64,000 bases of DNA. Origin: Malachius bipustulatus (lineage: Eukaryota; Arthropoda; Insecta; Coleoptera; Melyridae). The notes under the pieces are model-generated. The model saw nothing but the letters and a program-made list of their open reading frames with translations. It searched no databases and was not told where the DNA came from. The position numbers and the translations under genes are program-made. Location of the stretch: contig OU342630.1 of NCBI GenBank assembly GCA_910589415.1, forward strand, positions 83,634,186 through 83,698,185, in the 5' to 3' direction. This document shows positions 63,001 to 64,000 of this stretch, one piece after another; position 1 is the first letter of the stretch; the number at the start of each line of letters is the position of its first letter.

Positions 63001-63626
63001 TTTTTTCATATTAACTCGGAAATTAGTCCAGTCTAACTAGATCACAATATCTGAATAATGTAGAACTGGAATAATGTAGATTTTGGTTTTGTGATTCTTT
63101 TTGTATTTTATAGAATTAAAACTCAATTATTTATAAATTTATTTTTGTGGTACTAATAAGTGTTTTAAAATTAATTGTAATAATTTGTTGCAGTCCTCCT
63201 TTTACGGCTTCTGATCCTATGAAGGCTTACAACCTAATTTTGAAAGGAATTGATATGATTGACTTTGCAAGGCATAACATTGGTAGATGTGCTCAGAGTT
63301 TGATCAAGAAGCTATGTAGAGATCTTCCGTCAGAGAGGCTTGGGTACCAAAAAGGAGGGATTCAAGACATTAAAAAGCATAAGTGAGTATTTCAGCAGCT
63401 GGAATGGGTTTTTACGAGTATAAAATGTAAAAAAAAAACCTGTACTAATAATTTCCATTTTAGATGGTTCCAAGGTTTTGACTGGGATGGTCTAAATCGG
63501 AGAACTCTCCCTGCACCGATAGTGCAGCCTGTGCGAGGACCCACTGACACCACCAATTTTGACTGCTTTAGTAAAGATAACGACATTCCTCCTGATGAGT
63601 CCTCCGATTGGGATATTGACTTCTGA
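35042..63626 (+). CDS. for: cGMP-dependent protein kinase, foraging type, ten exons
   Basis: The product phosphorylates serine/threonine targets when cGMP binds; in insects this enzyme (foraging/PKG) acts in the cytosol of neurons and other tissues and influences feeding and other behaviour. Joining 35042-36043, 55704-55900, 57221-57501, 57558-57727, 58010-58112, 58228-58464, 60529-60745, 62245-62640, 63194-63382 and 63464-63626 gives 984 uninterrupted residues plus stop, all introns GT-AG. Order: long N-terminal region with coiled coil (about 281-334), pseudosubstrate KKQGVSAES (about 372-380), cyclic-nucleotide sites A (about 415-510) and B (about 545-640), kinase domain (about 672-930) and C-terminal tail ending DWDIDF. 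The true start is missing: the first exon begins in phase 0 with no certain ATG. The kinase sequence is a little more diverged than usual for this gene, so a close paralogue is possible. Confidence 0.8.
39493..39618 (+). repeat. Dispersed repeat, copy 2
   Basis: Matches about 29917-30038 over its length with scattered substitutions and a small insertion around 39580. Confidence 0.65.
39790..40644. mobile_element. 855-bp foldback element with TA/TATA target duplication and a nested inner palindrome
   Basis: Begins CAGGGTGTCTGCTTAAGGC and ends with its reverse complement, flanked on both sides by TATA. The two arms of about 410 bp match almost completely, and both contain internal CACCCTGTA/TACAGGGTG copies. 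At the exact centre (40195-40239) sits a smaller palindrome, AATACAGGGTGATGAAAA and its complement around an 9-bp loop. It is one of several repeats here with ACAGGGTGT ends. Confidence 0.85.
42095..42352 (+). repeat. Three tandem copies of an 86-bp G-rich unit in the left arm
   Basis: Units start with AATAAAGATAATCGAGGGGT at 42095, 42181 and 42267 and contain GATGTAGGGGAGGGGGTAAC. The same array is mirrored at about 52810-53067 in the right arm. Confidence 0.8.
42721..43400 (+). repeat. Direct duplication of about 300 bp in the left arm
   Basis: ATTAACGACCCTGACTG...CAGCCTGTATAT...GGGAGCAATAGTACG...ATTATTATTATTA...TAAGTAGGTACCTATACC occurs from about 42722 and again from about 43026. A shorter third version lies around 46024-46085. 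Mirrored in the right arm at about 51760-52440. Confidence 0.7.
44537..44959 (+). CDS. 140-codon open frame of unknown function in the left arm
   Basis: ATG after ATCATC opens a frame with mixed composition and no stop for 140 codons. It contains [37 protein letters not shown] and [16 protein letters not shown]. Immediately after its stop, the next frame continues coding-like for about 32 codons ([19 protein letters not shown]), then [16 protein letters not shown], pointing to a longer ancestral protein of at least 230 residues broken by frameshifts. I do not recognise the family. An identical copy lies on the opposite arm. Confidence 0.45.
   Translation: MSLYRTNLLSEAMPESQRERSMQEIDAKCLLYASTIPVNDSACKLITLGLNPCTNLWTVIKLHSAKSPNACVVMDTEGFYALMQMLPKPITECEIATIENRRSYNLEQYVINHRQDTNIQLIPRFQAKYGYNIYLGGCNS
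45286..45540 (+). CDS. Second open frame in the left arm, 85 codons, unknown
   Basis: From ATG 45286 the frame reads [15 protein letters not shown], then a hydrophobic stretch [15 protein letters not shown] that could be membrane-spanning. No family recognised. It may be a piece of the same decayed gene region as the 140-codon frame. Mirrored in the right arm. Confidence 0.25.
   Translation: MAYLQNVPYLNQARRNIGKRQDEEVKKLILTVSQFNISIACIVAMLLSWSTSLWTEWYHLGNSLHRSKLGIGSEKPGVRNDAHR
47566..47601. other. Centre (36-bp spacer) of the giant palindrome
   Basis: The only unique sequence between the arms. It is directly flanked by AATATTACAA and its complement and by several copies of GAGCTGACCGGGGCTC. 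Confidence 0.8.
47602..53826 (-). repeat. Right arm of the giant palindrome (6,225 bp)
   Basis: Reverse complement of the left arm with rare differences, for example 2 bp (TA) missing near 50020 and 1 bp near 51204. All frames of the left arm are repeated here in opposite orientation. Confidence 0.85.
50206..50628 (-). CDS. Mirror copy of the 140-codon unknown frame
   Basis: Identical in translation to 44537-44959, in the right arm on the minus strand, with the same frameshifted continuation after its stop. Confidence 0.45.
   Translation of the reverse strand: MSLYRTNLLSEAMPESQRERSMQEIDAKCLLYASTIPVNDSACKLITLGLNPCTNLWTVIKLHSAKSPNACVVMDTEGFYALMQMLPKPITECEIATIENRRSYNLEQYVINHRQDTNIQLIPRFQAKYGYNIYLGGCNS
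53833..55703. other. Intron sequence between palindrome and exon B
   Basis: AT-rich. A possible LINE 3' tail ends around 54320. Nothing else is recognised before the acceptor ATTTTACAG. Confidence 0.4.
55704..55900 (+). CDS. for: Kinase exon B: pseudosubstrate region
   Basis: 65 codons plus two bases, from S-V-L-Q-Q to the AG|GTAAGA donor. Contains KKQGVSAES, matching the autoinhibitory RxQGISAEP-type segment of PKG I enzymes, with the phosphorylatable position as V. The segment sits between the zipper and the first cyclic-nucleotide domain, as in the family. Confidence 0.85.
57221..57501 (+). CDS. for: Kinase exon C: most of cyclic-nucleotide site A
   Basis: Starts [15 protein letters not shown] after completing the split R codon. 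It carries [19 protein letters not shown] and the phosphate-binding cassette [15 protein letters not shown], with the E and R that hold cGMP. Donor AG|GTAAGT. Confidence 0.9.
57558..57727 (+). CDS. for: Kinase exon D: end of site A and linker helix
   Basis: Follows a 56-bp intron. Encodes [19 protein letters not shown] and [11 protein letters not shown]. Ends in phase 0 at GTG|GTACGT. Confidence 0.9.
58010..58112 (+). CDS. for: Kinase exon E: start of cyclic-nucleotide site B
   Basis: Encodes [20 protein letters not shown], the first beta strands of the second cyclic-nucleotide domain. Donor G|GTGAGT. Confidence 0.9.
58228..58464 (+). CDS. for: Kinase exon F: site B cassette and hinge to the kinase domain
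   Basis: Encodes [19 protein letters not shown], the second phosphate-binding cassette with E and R, then [19 protein letters not shown] and the connecting stretch. Donor G|GTAATA. Confidence 0.9.
58640..60330 (-). pseudogene. LINE 3' portion in the kinase intron, opposite strand
   Basis: Read on the minus strand: [16 protein letters not shown] (about 60170-60120), a block typical of the region after the RT domain; ITYGTVAW (about 60025-60000); and an RNase H piece [17 protein letters not shown] (about 59545-59490). Frameshifts and stops are numerous. It is antisense to the kinase gene and lies entirely within the intron between exons F and G. Confidence 0.65.
60529..60745 (+). CDS. for: Kinase exon G: ATP-binding lobe
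   Basis: Encodes [20 protein letters not shown] with the glycine loop [20 protein letters not shown] with the ATP-anchoring K, and [11 protein letters not shown] with the helix C glutamate. Donor AG|GTAGGC. Confidence 0.92.
61546..61960. repeat. Foldback element in the kinase intron between exons G and H
   Basis: ACAGCCGTAAATGCC near 61550 pairs with GGCATTTACGGCTGT near 61945. The arms of about 155-175 bp continue through AAATTTAAGCCC, CCCCTGG and GTATCTTTRAATAGAACG around a central spacer of about 85 bp (about 61700-61785). Non-coding. Confidence 0.75.
62245..62640 (+). CDS. for: Kinase exon H: catalytic core
   Basis: Encodes [20 protein letters not shown], the catalytic loop [12 protein letters not shown], the metal-binding DFG in [10 protein letters not shown], the activation loop [14 protein letters not shown] with its phosphorylatable T, and [17 protein letters not shown]. 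Base composition is clearly higher in GC than the introns. Confidence 0.95.
63194..63382 (+). CDS. for: Kinase exon I: C-lobe helices
   Basis: Encodes [40 protein letters not shown] and IQDIKKHK. Donor AA|GTGAGT. Confidence 0.92.
63464..63626 (+). CDS. for: Kinase exon J: AGC tail and stop
   Basis: Begins [10 protein letters not shown], the hydrophobic end of the kinase domain, and ends [12 protein letters not shown] then TGA, matching the PPDE-SGWD-DF ending of insect PKG. Confidence 0.92.
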
Positions 63627-63779
63627 TATTATACTTCCCTTATTAGTCGAACTCTCTTTTACACATGTCTAGTTAATGATCAATTATCAAGAATTTAATG
63701 AAAGCTGTGCTTATACCAACCTCGAGTGGACAATAATATTTAATAGTGTATGATATATTTTATAGACAAAGAAATACCA

Positions 63780-63785
63780 AATAAA
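63780..63785 (+). promoter_or_regulatory. Poly(A) signal of the kinase gene
   Basis: AATAAA about 155 bp after the stop codon, followed by a GT/T-rich stretch (TTGTTGTTT) about 15 bp downstream. Confidence 0.7.
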
Positions 63786-63950
63786 TTTTACCGAACATTG
63801 TTGTTTAATCATTATTTATTTCGACAACAATTAACAGCAAGATAAAAGCTTAGACGTTCAAATCACTCCAAAAAGTTTACTCCACTTGAGCTTTTCACTT
63901 AAAATTAATGATAAATAAATGCTCATTGGTTATTATTATTCATAGAATAT

Positions 63951-64000
63951 ATACAGGGTGTACCAGCTCGATTTAGACAACGGTAAGGGCCGTGTAGGTC
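63951..64000 (+). repeat. Start of another ACAGGGTGT-type repeat
   Basis: ATATACAGGGTGTACCAGC begins a repeat cut by the window end. It shares its terminus with the elements at 25020 and 39790 but not their interiors. Confidence 0.5.

Overview
The window is AT-rich animal DNA, almost certainly from an insect with a large, repeat-filled genome. The evidence is a spliced gene with short exons and long introns whose protein closely resembles insect cGMP-dependent protein kinase (the foraging gene, for). Around it lies a dense population of decayed LINEs, a Penelope-like element, TIR and foldback elements, and many short repeats ending in ACAGGGTGT. The sequence alone does not decide between a beetle, a bug or another insect.

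Layout. Positions 620-3450 hold a decayed non-LTR retrotransposon. It is interrupted by a 757-bp insertion of 314-bp tandem units, each carrying a type I hammerhead ribozyme motif; this looks like an animal retrozyme. Positions 4264-8960 hold LINE fragments and a broken PIN-like gene. That gene is split by a 376-bp insertion flanked by a 68-bp direct duplication. Positions 9909-12133 are an element with about 480-bp inverted repeats carrying a cysteine-rich CXC-domain pseudogene related to the broken PIN-like gene. Further fragments follow: LINE RNase H at 12.6-13.0 kb, a mariner-like transposase at 16.8-17.3 kb, and an approx. 635-bp diverged tandem repeat. Positions 19.2-22.4 kb hold a Penelope-like element with an open 720-codon reading frame (reverse transcriptase plus GIY-YIG nuclease). 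It has its own hammerhead-like motif, and its N-terminal coding part appears inverted next to a 200-N gap. Positions 22.6-35 kb are mostly non-coding, with another LINE (split by a TA-flanked MITE), foldbacks and low-complexity DNA.

The kinase gene occupies 35042-63626 on the + strand. Ten exons join in frame into 984 residues: a long N-terminal region ending in a coiled coil, a pseudosubstrate segment, two cyclic-nucleotide-binding domains, the kinase domain and the AGC-type tail, followed by a poly(A) signal. The real N-terminus is probably in an upstream or alternative first exon. Its 19.7-kb intron contains the most striking object in the window, a 12.49-kb near-perfect palindrome (41336-53826). 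It has two 6.2-kb arms around a 36-bp centre, is bounded by a 6-bp target-site duplication, and has AG...CT termini. Each arm itself carries matching inverted ends, so the whole looks like a head-to-head dimer of a 6.2-kb linear element. Such boundaries recall Polinton/Maverick elements, but no Polinton gene is recognisable.

The two candidate under-described systems are the hammerhead retrozyme together with its possible Penelope helper, and the giant palindromic element.
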